DNA of 64,000 nt. It comes from Thioglobus_A sp964344985 (GTDB taxonomy: Bacteria > Pseudomonadota > Gammaproteobacteria > PS1 > Pseudothioglobaceae). Below are positions 19,502 to 27,736 of this stretch, one piece after another. The DNA lies in NCBI GenBank assembly GCA_964344985.1, contig CAYFPI010000007.1, positions 1 to 64,000 of the forward strand, given 5' to 3'. Both the position numbers and the translations under genes were made by a program. How positions within the stretch are numbered: the first letter of the stretch is position 1; every line of letters begins with the position of its first letter. The notes below the pieces were generated by a model. It had not been told where the DNA came from, ran no database searches, and saw only the letters and a program-made list of their open reading frames with translations.

Positions 19502-20146
19502 TTAGACTCTTTTTCCAAAAATATCGCTGCCAATTCGCACAAAAGTAGCGCCATTTTCAATGGCTAACTCAAGATCGTTACTCATTCCCATGGACAAAGT
19601 ATCTAAATTTGGGTGTTTTTGCATGATTTTTGCCATTTTTGCAAAGCTTTTTGTTGAATTATCAGGGCTTGGGATACACATAAACCCTCTTAAGGAAATA
19701 TTTTGGAAATTTTCAAAATAAGGCAAAATCTCATCAATTTCATCAATTAATACGCCGGATTTGGTTGGCTCGTTATCAATATTCACTTGTAAAAGAACAT
19801 TTAGCTTGCCAAGCTCTTTTGGGCGTTGATCATTCAGGCGTTTAGCGATTTTAAGACGATCAACACTGTGCACCCAGTCAAAATTCTGCGCAATTTGTTT
19901 GGTTTTGTTCGATTGGATCGGGCCGATGAAATGCCAAATCAGATTTTGACCTTTTAAAGCGTCAATTTTCTCGAGCGCTTCTTGAAGATAATTTTCACCA
20001 AAATGGCGTTGCCCTGCATCAATGGCTTGTTGTAAATCAGATGCGGGCTTGGTTTTACTAACCGCAATAAGCGTTACTTGATTTTTTGCATCAACCGCTT
20101 GAATTCTGTTTCTAACTTTTGCTATATTTTTTGCAATCATAAGCAT
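19502..20146 (-). CDS. yggS: PLP homeostasis protein YggS/PLPBP
   Basis: A small alanine-racemase-fold protein that binds pyridoxal phosphate and helps keep free PLP low. The PLP lysine lies in LIAVSKTKP, and HFGENYLQEA, WHFIGPIQSNK and the C-terminal RIGSDIFG are family hallmarks. I chose the ATG at 20146, because the product then aligns with the E. coli N-terminus (M-x-x-I-A-x-N); a TTG at 20158 is an alternative. A palindromic repeat lies immediately upstream. Confidence 0.93.
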   Translation of the reverse strand: MLMIAKNIAKVRNRIQAVDAKNQVTLIAVSKTKPASDLQQAIDAGQRHFGENYLQEALEKIDALKGQNLIWHFIGPIQSNKTKQIAQNFDWVHSVDRLKIAKRLNDQRPKELGKLNVLLQVNIDNEPTKSGVLIDEIDEILPYFENFQNISLRGFMCIPSPDNSTKSFAKMAKIMQKHPNLDTLSMGMSNDLELAIENGATFVRIGSDIFGKRV

Positions 20147-20152
20147 TGGTTT

Positions 20153-20249
20153 TAGCAAGTATTTTTTTATTATACAAGGCGGATTATAAAAATACGAAGG
20201 CGCGTAGCAAGCCTACGTAACTGAGTATTTTTTATGACCCAACGCAGTT
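20153..20249 (-). repeat. Dispersed palindromic repeat, copy A
   Basis: Read on the minus strand this copy begins with ACTGCGTT (20241-20248), has a short palindrome CGTAG/CTACG at 20203-20217, and ends with GCCTTGTA (20173-20180) and an A-rich AAAAAAATAC tract. The same order and nearly the same spacing occur at 27571-27671 on the other strand. It looks like a REP- or MITE-like intergenic element; no coding potential is seen. Confidence 0.6.
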
Positions 20250-20268
20250 AGAATAGAAAAAGGCGATG

Positions 20269-21126
20269 CTAAAACACAGTTGTTGCATCAAATACTGGTC
20301 CATCCACACAAACTCGCTTCATTGCAGGGCCGTTATCAGTTTGCACCTCAACCACACAACCTGCGCAACCACCAATACCACACGCCATATGCTCTTCAAG
20401 AGATACTTGGCAAGGAAGGTTGTATTCTTTGGATAAATTTGCCACAGCCTCTAACATTGGATGCGGACCACAAGAATATACTTCAACCTGCGCAAGGTCA
20501 TCAGCTGATAAGCTGTCTAAATACACTCTAGCCAAATCCGTCACATAACCTTGGTAAACACCATCATAATTTTGCAAACTAGCTAAACGACATTCAACAC
20601 CCCAATCTTCCAACTCTGGCATGGTGTGTGTTGCGCCCTCATAATCTTTACCATTGTTAGCCAGTTTTTCATCAAATGGAAATGGCACTTCAGAACCTAA
20701 AATTGCAAATGATTGATAGTCTTTATCTTTAGCTTGCTGCGCAATAGAGATCATCGGCGGCATACCTACACCACCACCAATGAGCAACGGGCGCTTCTGG
20801 CTGGTTAATTTAAAGCCATTGCCAATTGGGCCAATGATTGATAACATTTCTCCAATTTTTCGCTCAGATAATTGACGCGTACCTTCGCCCACCACTTTAT
20901 AAAGTAAATCAAATGTGCCGTTTTCAACATCAACCGACATAATTGAAATTGGGCGCCTCATGGCTAACGCACTAGAAACGGTAATATGTACAAACTGCCC
21001 TGGTTTGGCTGCTTTAGCAATTTCGTCTGAGGCCAAAGTTAGAATATATTGATCACCTTCAAATTGGTAATGTGCCAAAATTTGACAATCGCAAACTTTA
21101 ATTGTATCTCTATTCTCTTTACTCAT
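20269..21126 (-). CDS. pyrK: Dihydroorotate dehydrogenase electron transfer subunit (PyrK-like)
   Basis: A ferredoxin-reductase-type flavoprotein with an N-terminal FAD domain (the MRRPISIM motif near residue 60), a NAD-binding domain (LLIGGGVGMPP), and a C-terminal [2Fe-2S] motif CGIGGCAGC with the fourth cysteine in KRVC. This arrangement is that of PyrK, which passes electrons from dihydroorotate dehydrogenase 1B to NAD. Most gammaproteobacteria use the membrane class 2 PyrD instead. No pyrD is adjacent; the gene overlaps argB by 8 bases. A related reductase such as a sulfhydrogenase gamma subunit is a weaker alternative. Confidence 0.83.
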   Translation of the reverse strand: MSKENRDTIKVCDCQILAHYQFEGDQYILTLASDEIAKAAKPGQFVHITVSSALAMRRPISIMSVDVENGTFDLLYKVVGEGTRQLSERKIGEMLSIIGPIGNGFKLTSQKRPLLIGGGVGMPPMISIAQQAKDKDYQSFAILGSEVPFPFDEKLANNGKDYEGATHTMPELEDWGVECRLASLQNYDGVYQGYVTDLARVYLDSLSADDLAQVEVYSCGPHPMLEAVANLSKEYNLPCQVSLEEHMACGIGGCAGCVVEVQTDNGPAMKRVCVDGPVFDATTVF

Positions 21127-21997
21127 CGCAAGTAATCAGTGTGCCTACGCCACTGTCAGTAAATACTTCTAACAACACTGCATGTGGCACGCGACCATCA
21201 ATGATGTGTGTTGACTTAACGCCGCTTTTAACCGCTGATAAAGCACAACCAATTTTTGGCAACATGCCGCCATGAATTGTGCCATCTTTAATTAACCCAT
21301 CTACCGTTTTAGCATCAAGCCCTGTAAGTAGATTGTCATCTGCGTCTAAAAGTCCAGAAGTATTAGTTAGTAAAATTAACTTTTCTGCATCTAGTGCCTG
21401 TGCAATAGAGCCTGCTACTAAGTCTGCATTAATATTGTAAGAAAATCCATCTTCACCCACACCAATTGGTGCAATCACTGGAATAAAATCCCCTTTCAAC
21501 AACAAGTCGATTACTGAAGTGTCAATTGTATCTACCTCGCCCACATGGCCAAGGTCAATAATTTCAGAAGTTGGCTCAATATCATGCTTTAATTTTTTAG
21601 CAGAAATTAAACTACCGTCTTTACCTGTTAAGCCAATGGAATGCCCACCATGCTGATGAATTAAATTAACAATCTCTTTATTAACCAAGCCACCAAGCAC
21701 CATCTCAACCACATCCATGGTTTCAGAATCAGTTACACGCATGCCACCTATAAATTCACTTTCTTTACCAATTTTTTCTAAAGTTTTGCCAATCTGAGGA
21801 CCGCCACCATGCACCACAATCGGATTCATGCCAACGGATTTCATTAACACAATATCACGTGCAAAGCTAGATTTTAGCTTTTCATCAACCATGGCATTAC
21901 CACCGTATTTAATAACAATGGTTTTGCCTTGAAATTTTTGTATATATGGCAACGCTTCCGTTAAAACGCTGGCAATATTATGTGTGTTGTCAGACAT
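21119..21997 (-). CDS. argB: Acetylglutamate kinase
   Basis: Phosphorylates N-acetylglutamate in the second step of arginine synthesis. The amino-acid-kinase motifs are clear: VIKYGGNAM near residue 27, VHGGGPQIG near residue 62 and NINADLVAGSIA near residue 187. The 292-residue length is normal for the family. It leads a two-gene unit with the pyrK-like gene, whose start lies inside its 3' end; this couples arginine and pyrimidine synthesis genes, which share carbamoyl phosphate. Confidence 0.96.
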   Translation of the reverse strand: MSDNTHNIASVLTEALPYIQKFQGKTIVIKYGGNAMVDEKLKSSFARDIVLMKSVGMNPIVVHGGGPQIGKTLEKIGKESEFIGGMRVTDSETMDVVEMVLGGLVNKEIVNLIHQHGGHSIGLTGKDGSLISAKKLKHDIEPTSEIIDLGHVGEVDTIDTSVIDLLLKGDFIPVIAPIGVGEDGFSYNINADLVAGSIAQALDAEKLILLTNTSGLLDADDNLLTGLDAKTVDGLIKDGTIHGGMLPKIGCALSAVKSGVKSTHIIDGRVPHAVLLEVFTDSGVGTLITCDE

Positions 21998-22110
21998 GTT
22001 GTTTAATATGTAAATTTATTAAATCGCTATTTTACAGCTAATAACAAGCTTTTCCTAACTTCTTGAGTTGTTAACAATGTAGTAAAAAATACTAATTGAC
22101 AACCAAAGCG

Positions 22111-22518
22111 CTATTTAAATTTTGCATCATATCTTTGTTGTATATCTTCCGGCCAAAGACTATAAATATAGTCTAACAATGCTTGTTTTTCGTCTTCAGT
22201 AAGTTGATCCTTAAACTCTGGCATCCAGCCACCAAGTTTAACTCCGCCATTGTTAATAGTATTCATCAATGCTTTTGGAGAATGATGCCAAGCATGCGCA
22301 CTGCCATTTAGAGGTGGTGCGGGGAATTTTCCATCTGAATTTCTCTTTTTCCAGTCTTTAGTTAACCCTTGTGCAGACTTACCATGGCAAACAACACAGT
22401 TTTTTTCAAAAGTATTTTTGCCCAACTGTACGCTTTCTGAAGTATTGCTTTGTGCATCATTGCTGCCAAAACAACCTGTTAAAAATAACGCACTTGATAA
22501 AATAATTATTTTTTTCAT
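22111..22518 (-). CDS. Lipoprotein monoheme cytochrome c
   Basis: A 135-residue c-type cytochrome with a lipoprotein signal: the hydrophobic stretch ends in the lipobox LTGC at about residues 13-16. The heme motif CVVCH is at about 42-46, and the second half has a candidate axial Met in GGWMPEF. The domain resembles class I cytochromes found as electron carriers in sulfur and oxygen respiration. A ribosome site (AAGGAAAAA) precedes the ATG. Its partner enzyme is not in the window. Confidence 0.88.
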   Translation of the reverse strand: MKKIIILSSALFLTGCFGSNDAQSNTSESVQLGKNTFEKNCVVCHGKSAQGLTKDWKKRNSDGKFPAPPLNGSAHAWHHSPKALMNTINNGGVKLGGWMPEFKDQLTEDEKQALLDYIYSLWPEDIQQRYDAKFK

Positions 22519-22608
22519 TTTTTTCCTTGTGTATGTATTTGTTAATTACTGGTACATCTACTCAATATAAATAAAACCAGTCATTGATTTTTTAAACTAA
22601 AAAACAAA

Positions 22609-22899
22609 TTAGGAATTGATAGGAGGTGGGTTGTCTACTTTGGACAACTTAGAGTTGTAAATACTGTTGGCCATTGACTCGAGCGAAGTTTTATCAATAA
22701 ACACAAATAATTTTAAAACTTTGTTAACAGTAAAATATGTAACCGCACACTGAGGACAATCTTGATGCTCAGACACATCTGCCGATAGCATAATAGAAGA
22801 ATAAGAGTTATCTACTTGCTGGCAATGCTCATTTACATCAACTGATGCATTAGCTAAAAGCGACAAAAATCCAAGCAATAAAAAAATAAAAATTTTCAT
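22609..22899 (-). CDS. Small exported cysteine-containing protein, function unknown
   Basis: I do not recognise this protein. From the ATG at 22899 it has a textbook signal peptide ending near LLANAS, then a mature part of about 75 residues with three cysteines, two of them in a DCPQC pair, and a Pro-rich tail. An alternative ATG at 22920 overlaps the hemW stop as ATGA and would add seven residues. The CxxC could bind metal or form a disulfide; there is no thioredoxin fold signature. It lies between hemW and the lipoprotein cytochrome gene, on the same strand. Confidence 0.6.
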   Translation of the reverse strand: MKIFIFLLLGFLSLLANASVDVNEHCQQVDNSYSSIMLSADVSEHQDCPQCAVTYFTVNKVLKLFVFIDKTSLESMANSIYNSKLSKVDNPPPINS

Positions 22900-22916
22900 A
22901 AGTGGAAAAAATTTTA

Positions 22917-24023
22917 TCATAGAAAAATAGACTGTAAATCGTTTAAAAAATCAAAGCCTTTTTGCGTAGGCTTAATGTTTTTATCACTTTCAGATAACAG
23001 TCCAATCGACTTAGATTTGTTAAGCTTATCATCAATAATATTAATGCTCAAACCAGTCCTTTGACTGAACAAATTAACATCAACACCCTGTTTAAGTCTT
23101 AATGCATTAAGCATAAAATCAAAAGGTAAATTATCAATAGGTATTACTTTTTTTCCTATTTTCTGAAGATAATCAGTGGGTGATTTTGATTTTACTGTTC
23201 TAAAAATTGTATTATTTTCTATGTCAGTTATTTTGCCATGAGCACCAGCACCAATGCCGATATAGTCACCAAATTGCCAATAATTCAAATTATGCTTAGA
23301 AGGAGTTTTTTCAAAAGCAGACACCTCATAACGCAAAAATCCATTTTTTTCTAATAACTTTATACCTTCATCGCTCATCTGCCAAATATCATCATCCACC
23401 GGCAATACAGGCGGAAACTTGGCAAAATAAGTATTAGGTTCAAGCGTTAATTGATAAAAAGAAATGTGTGTGGGGTTTAGGTCAATCGCTTGATTAACAT
23501 CATCTAAACATTGTTCAAGTGTTTGATTTTCAAGGCCATACATCAGGTCAATGTTAAAGTTATCAAATGTTTGACTTGCATAGGTACAAGCCTCGGCTGC
23601 CTCTTTCGCATTGTGAATACGCCCCAAAGATTGCAAATGATCATCGTTGAAAGATTGCGCGCCTATTGATAATCTATTAATACCAATCTCTTTAAAATTT
23701 TTAAATTTTTCAACCTCAAAAGTACCCGGATTGGTCTCTAGTGTAATTTCAATATTGGGTGCAAGTTCAAGTCTAGATTTAAGACCAATAAACAACTGCT
23801 CTAATTCCTCAACACTCATCAAGCTAGGTGTGCCACCACCGATAAAAATAGAATCGATAGTTCTACCCTGAACGTAATTTAAATCTTGATCAAGATCTTT
23901 AAGTAAATTTTCAATATATCCTCTTTTATCTCCGTTTTCGTGAGAGTTGAAGTCACAATAAGGGCATTTTCTTACACACCATGGGTAATGAATATACAGT
24001 GATAATGGCGGTAAAACTAACAT
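22917..24023 (-). CDS. hemW: Radical SAM heme chaperone HemW
   Basis: A radical SAM protein related to coproporphyrinogen III dehydrogenase HemN but acting as a heme chaperone. The cluster motif CVRKCPYCDFNSH (CxxxCxxC) is at about residues 16-28, followed by IFIGGGTPSLM. The protein is 368 residues and lacks the N-terminal extension of genuine HemN, which favours HemW. It follows rdgB on the same strand, as in many gammaproteobacteria (yggV-yggW). Confidence 0.93.
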   Translation of the reverse strand: MLVLPPLSLYIHYPWCVRKCPYCDFNSHENGDKRGYIENLLKDLDQDLNYVQGRTIDSIFIGGGTPSLMSVEELEQLFIGLKSRLELAPNIEITLETNPGTFEVEKFKNFKEIGINRLSIGAQSFNDDHLQSLGRIHNAKEAAEACTYASQTFDNFNIDLMYGLENQTLEQCLDDVNQAIDLNPTHISFYQLTLEPNTYFAKFPPVLPVDDDIWQMSDEGIKLLEKNGFLRYEVSAFEKTPSKHNLNYWQFGDYIGIGAGAHGKITDIENNTIFRTVKSKSPTDYLQKIGKKVIPIDNLPFDFMLNALRLKQGVDVNLFSQRTGLSINIIDDKLNKSKSIGLLSESDKNIKPTQKGFDFLNDLQSIFL

Positions 24024-24039
24024 TGGAATGCTTGATTGC

Positions 24040-24627
24040 TTATTTTTTCAACTCTGATAGCAACGCTTGCAAAGCTTTTCCTCGGTGTGAAATGTTGTTT
24101 TTTTCCTCTGGTGCAAGCTCTGCTGAAGCCTTGCCATGTGTTGGCACATAAAAAATTGGATCATAACCAAAACCATTGTCACCTGATTTTTCGCGCAAAA
24201 TCTCACCTTCCCAGCCACGCTGAATAATGATTGGCGTTGGATCATTAGCATGCTCAACAAATACAATCGCACACCAAAACCTTGCATCTCGATCACCATC
24301 TGCAACACCTTCCATATCACTTAATACTTTTTGCGTATTGGCTTCATCATCACCATGATTGCCTGCATAACGCGCTGAATAAATACCGGGCGCACCGTTT
24401 AGGGCATCAATCACAATACCTGAATCATCAGCAAGTGCTGGCAGGCCAGATTGCTCGCTAGCATTACGCGCTTTAATCAATGCATTTTCAACAAAAGTCA
24501 ATCCTATTTCTGGCACTTCCTCCACATTCATCTCACTCATTGAAACAACTTCATAAACACCATCGAGCATAGCGTTAAATTCTCTTATTTTTCCCTTATT
24601 ATTACTAGCAAGAATGATTTTTCTCAT
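24040..24627 (-). CDS. rdgB: XTP/dITP pyrophosphatase RdgB
   Basis: Removes non-canonical purine nucleotides (XTP, dITP) by hydrolysis to the monophosphate. The family N-terminus ASNNKGKIREF, the metal-binding LADDSGIVIDALNGAPGIYSAR (shortened here to LADDSGIVIDALNGAPG) and GDNGFGYDPIF motifs are all present. The 195 residues match the E. coli length. It is divergent from rpiA and followed by hemW. Confidence 0.96.
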   Translation of the reverse strand: MRKIILASNNKGKIREFNAMLDGVYEVVSMSEMNVEEVPEIGLTFVENALIKARNASEQSGLPALADDSGIVIDALNGAPGIYSARYAGNHGDDEANTQKVLSDMEGVADGDRDARFWCAIVFVEHANDPTPIIIQRGWEGEILREKSGDNGFGYDPIFYVPTHGKASAELAPEEKNNISHRGKALQALLSELKK

Positions 24628-24680
24628 AATAGACTCTCAGTGTATAATCGATTGAATATTTAAAATTTTTGGAGCGCGTG

Positions 24681-25343
24681 ATGACTCAAGATGAAATGAA
24701 ACAAGTGGTTGCTCAAGAGGCACTCAAATACGTTGTAAAAGACACTATTATAGGCGTAGGAACAGGCTCTACAGCAAATTTTTTTATTGATGCTTTGGCC
24801 ACTATGAAAAACGACATTACTGGCGCTGTTGCCAGCTCTATTGCTACTCAAGAACGATTAGAATCTCATGGCATTAAGGTCTTTGATCTTAACGAAGTGG
24901 AGGCGATTTCAGTTTACATTGATGGTGCGGATGAGTCTGATGATGAGTTAAACCTTATTAAAGGTGGTGGTGGTGCATTAACTCGCGAAAAAATTGTTGC
25001 TGCTGTTGCTGATAAATTTGTTTGTATTGCTGATGAATCAAAACTGGTTAAAGTAATGGGCGATTTTCCATTACCAGTTGAGGTAATTCCAATGGCTGCT
25101 AATTACGTCAAACATCAAATTACTCGTAGAATTGGTGGCACACCTTTTATTAGGGAAAATTTTGTGACTGATAATGGTAATTTGATTTTAGATGTAGAAG
25201 GTTTGAAAATCACCGACCCTAAAGCCATGGAAACAGAACTAGACAGTATTGTTGGTGTTGTAACCAATGGACTTTTCGCTAACCGTGGCGCTAATGTCTT
25301 ACTACTTGGTACGCCAAATGGTGTTAAGGTAGTTGGTGCTTAA
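24681..25343 (+). CDS. rpiA: Ribose-5-phosphate isomerase A
   Basis: Interconverts ribose 5-phosphate and ribulose 5-phosphate in the pentose phosphate and Calvin pathways. The start at 24681 is chosen because a GGAG ribosome site lies 6 bases upstream and the product begins MTQDEMK, matching E. coli MTQDELK. Motifs GVGTGSTANFFIDAL, YIDGADE, KGGGGALTREKI and FPLPVEVIPMA are intact. Length is 220 residues against 219 in E. coli. It ends overlapping the convergent bepA gene by four bases. Confidence 0.97.
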   Translation: MTQDEMKQVVAQEALKYVVKDTIIGVGTGSTANFFIDALATMKNDITGAVASSIATQERLESHGIKVFDLNEVEAISVYIDGADESDDELNLIKGGGGALTREKIVAAVADKFVCIADESKLVKVMGDFPLPVEVIPMAANYVKHQITRRIGGTPFIRENFVTDNGNLILDVEGLKITDPKAMETELDSIVGVVTNGLFANRGANVLLLGTPNGVKVVGA

Positions 25344-26671
25344 GGTAGCTCTTCATATAAATCAACCAGCTTCTCTAAACGATTAATCTTAACAGTTATA
25401 ACGTCAAATAAATCTTGCGATCTGGTTGTGGCCTTTGCTCGCTCATAGCGAGTAATGGCTTGTTCTAACTTCCCTTGTAAAACCAAAGCCTGTGCATTGT
25501 GCATATGTGCACGATCCAGCCTTCCAGTTTCAACATAGAGTGACGAAAGTAGTTTATGAGATTGGTAGGTGCCATTATTTAACTTTAAATAACGTTTTAA
25601 CAATTGAACACCTTGTTGCGCTTGTTTATTGTCAAAAAATGCCTGAGCAGCATAATAAGCAGCCTCTTCATGGTCAATAATAGTTGAAAAATAATCTTGA
25701 GCTTTGTTTAGCTGCGCTTGTTTTGAATAAATCCTTCCAGCCAAAATAAGACTAGGGTTTTTCTTATTAGTTTTTAACAATTGATCAATATACTCTTTAG
25801 CCTGGCTATACTTTTGCCCTTCAAACGCATCATACGCCTGCATATATAAAGTTAATGGCGCATCAGTTGTTAGCTTAATGCGTTTGTGTTGATGATAATA
25901 AAGCTTTGCCTTAATGGTTTGATATTCAAACGAATCGCCTCGATAATCTCCGTTATACCTGCTAGAACGCTGCATTGAATCTGAAATTCGATTAATACTT
26001 AAAGGGTGTGATCGTAAAAACTCTTGAGCATTGCTATTGTCTGTTAGTTTTTCAAAAAAATTAGCCATGCCTTTAGGATTAAATCCAGACTTGCTTAGCA
26101 TGTTAGTGCCAATCCTATCTGCTTCCCACTCGTGTTCACGAGTGAAATTGATATTTTGCTGTGCTGTTCCAGCTACTGTTGAGGCGGCAATGGCTTGCGA
26201 AGCATTTGAATTATCTACCAATGCAGCAGCAAGCATGCCAGCCACCATTAGGTAAGTTTGTTTATCTGTTTTTTCAACAAACCTAGCCAAGTGATTTTGC
26301 GTCACATGGGATGCCTCATGAGAAAGAACACCAGCTAATTCTGACTCCGAATCAGAACTGAGTAACATGCCAGTATGCACACCAATATAACCATAAGGGC
26401 CTGCAAATGCATTAATACTGTCATCATTCAACATAAAAAAATCAAAATGCTTATCTGGATTTTCACTATAAGTGATCAATTCATTGCCCAAACGCTTCAG
26501 ATAAACTTGAGTTTCGACATCTGCAACAACCTTATTAGTATCCCAAATAATCTGCAAAAATTCATTACCCTGTTTTTGCTCTTGTAATGACTCGGATAAG
26601 ATTGCTTCTGGCACACTTAAAGAGTGTGCATTAACTGTTAAAAGTAAAAATAAGGCAATTAACTTTATCAT
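25340..26671 (-). CDS. bepA: BepA-like M48 metalloprotease/chaperone with TPR repeats
   Basis: Exported zinc protease (BepA/YfgC type) that assists or degrades outer-membrane proteins such as LptD. It has an N-terminal signal peptide, the zinc motif HEASH in LSHEASHVTQNH near residue 138, the third ligand in EHEWEADRIG, and a C-terminal half of about 170 residues made of TPR-type helices. At 443 residues it is close to E. coli BepA (487). It is divergent from tusA. Confidence 0.9.
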   Translation of the reverse strand: MIKLIALFLLLTVNAHSLSVPEAILSESLQEQKQGNEFLQIIWDTNKVVADVETQVYLKRLGNELITYSENPDKHFDFFMLNDDSINAFAGPYGYIGVHTGMLLSSDSESELAGVLSHEASHVTQNHLARFVEKTDKQTYLMVAGMLAAALVDNSNASQAIAASTVAGTAQQNINFTREHEWEADRIGTNMLSKSGFNPKGMANFFEKLTDNSNAQEFLRSHPLSINRISDSMQRSSRYNGDYRGDSFEYQTIKAKLYYHQHKRIKLTTDAPLTLYMQAYDAFEGQKYSQAKEYIDQLLKTNKKNPSLILAGRIYSKQAQLNKAQDYFSTIIDHEEAAYYAAQAFFDNKQAQQGVQLLKRYLKLNNGTYQSHKLLSSLYVETGRLDRAHMHNAQALVLQGKLEQAITRYERAKATTRSQDLFDVITVKINRLEKLVDLYEELP

Positions 26672-26684
26672 GGTTCCATTATAT

Positions 26685-26713
26685 TTGACTCTTTCTCGCC
26701 GTGCGACTAAAAT
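26685..26713 (+). promoter_or_regulatory. Sigma-70-type promoter of tusA-dsrE2
   Basis: TTGACT at 26685-26690 and TAAAAT at 26708-26713 are separated by exactly 17 bases, one mismatch each from consensus. It points towards tusA; transcription would start near 26720. Confidence 0.65.
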
Positions 26714-26718
26714 AGGCG

Positions 26719-26751
26719 GACTTGTTTATAAAACAAACAAGTCTATTTTTT
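26719..26751 (+). promoter_or_regulatory. Hairpin with U tract in the tusA 5' leader
   Basis: GACTTGTTT (26719-26727) pairs perfectly with AAACAAGTC (26735-26743) around a seven-base loop and is followed by TATTTTTTA. It lies between the predicted start of transcription and the tusA ribosome site. It could act as an attenuator or as a 5' stabilising stem-loop. Confidence 0.55.
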
Positions 26752-26777
26752 ATATTTAAAAACAAAAGGAGTCCACA

Positions 26778-27002
26778 ATGGCTGACGAAACTTTAGACGC
26801 ATCAGGCTTAAACTGCCCATTACCAATTTTAAAAACTAAAAAGGCATTATCTAAAATGGATGCTGGTAAGATCTTAGACGTAATTTCTACTGATGCTGGT
26901 TCAGTAAAAGACATTGAGGCTTTTTGTAACCAAACTGGTAACAAGCTTATTTCTACTGTTGAAGAAGGCGGCAAGTACGTTTTCACAATTGAAAAAGTTT
27001 AA
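26778..27002 (+). CDS. tusA: Sulfur carrier protein TusA
   Basis: A 74-residue TusA/SirA-fold protein carrying sulfur as a persulfide. The hallmark NCPLPILKTKKAL has the active Cys at residue 13 in the CPxP motif, directly after the first strand (DASGL). In sulfur oxidisers TusA is the central cytoplasmic carrier that passes sulfane sulfur to DsrEFH or to heterodisulfide-reductase-like systems. A ribosome site AGGAG precedes the ATG. It is followed after 30 bases by a DsrE2-type gene, the pairing known from purple sulfur bacteria. Confidence 0.95.
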   Translation: MADETLDASGLNCPLPILKTKKALSKMDAGKILDVISTDAGSVKDIEAFCNQTGNKLISTVEEGGKYVFTIEKV

Positions 27003-27032
27003 TTACTAAATTTTTTTTAAAGGAGAAAGACT

Positions 27033-27548
27033 ATGTCAGATGACAATAAAATGACGATTATCGCCACTAAAGGTACTTTTGACTGGGCTTTTCCTCCATT
27101 CATTATTGCCTCTACTGGCGTTGCAATGGATAAAGAAGTAACTATCTTCTTTACGTTTTACGGCCTAAATCTTTTGTTAAAAGATACTTCAAAATTAAGA
27201 GTATCTCCAATCGGAAATCCGTCAATGCCAATGAAAATGCCATTTGGCCCTAAGTGGTTACAAAAAATTGATTTTGGTCCAAAAATTCCAAATGTTCTTT
27301 GGAATATTCCAGGTGTTGAAAAAGGTGTTACCTGGATGATGCAAAAAACCATGGAGAAACATGGTGTTGCCAAGCTAGAAGAACTTCGCTCTATGTGTCA
27401 AGAATTTGATGTTAAATTCATTGCATGTGAAATGACAGTTGAGCTATTTGGATTTGATAAAGACGACTTTATTGATGGTGTTGAGTTTGCTGGTGCTGCT
27501 GCTTATTTTGATGAAGCGGCTGGTGGCGATCATCATTTATATATGTAA
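27033..27548 (+). CDS. dsrE2: DsrE2-like sulfur-transfer protein
   Basis: A 171-residue member of the DsrE/F/H-like family, which in Allochromatium and others forms a rhd-tusA-dsrE2 sulfur-transfer cluster. The N-terminal strand MTIIATKGTFDWAF and the phrase EVTIFFTFYGLNLL are typical. Two cysteines stand in RSMCQEFDVKFIACEMTVELFG (here shortened to MCQEF and FIACEMTVE), the second being the expected persulfide site. A strong AAGGAG ribosome site lies upstream. No rhodanese is adjacent, unlike the classical cluster. Confidence 0.88.
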   Translation: MSDDNKMTIIATKGTFDWAFPPFIIASTGVAMDKEVTIFFTFYGLNLLLKDTSKLRVSPIGNPSMPMKMPFGPKWLQKIDFGPKIPNVLWNIPGVEKGVTWMMQKTMEKHGVAKLEELRSMCQEFDVKFIACEMTVELFGFDKDDFIDGVEFAGAAAYFDEAAGGDHHLYM

Positions 27549-27570
27549 TTTTTACTTCGTATTTTTACCT

Positions 27571-27671
27571 TTATACTGCGTTAGATTTTTTAAAACTCTC
27601 AATCACATAGCTTTATCTATGCTCAATCGAGATTTTACAAAACCTGCCTTGTAAAAGAAAAAAATACTAGC
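27571..27671 (+). repeat. Dispersed palindromic repeat, copy B
   Basis: This copy has ACTGCGTT at 27575-27582, a palindrome CATAG/CTATG at 27606-27621 and GCCTTGTA at 27646-27653, followed by AAAAAAATAC. The order and spacing match copy A at 20153-20249 (79 against 76 bases between the outer motifs). It lies in the 3' untranslated region of dsrE2. Confidence 0.6.
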
Positions 27672-27687
27672 AAAAAAACACAACAAT

Positions 27688-27713
27688 AAAAAACCTCCGA
27701 AAGGAGGTTTTTT
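27688..27713. terminator. Bidirectional rho-independent terminator
   Basis: AAAACCTCC pairs with GGAGGTTTT around a GAAA tetraloop, with A and T tracts on both sides. It serves the tusA-dsrE2 unit and the convergent HAD phosphatase gene. Confidence 0.9.
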
Positions 27714-27736
27714 ATTGTCTAATTGGTTTAATTACT

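Noticed and set aside
22609..22899. Thioredoxin-like function from the CPQC motif
   Set aside because: There is no thioredoxin fold pattern or cis-Pro motif, and the protein is too short.
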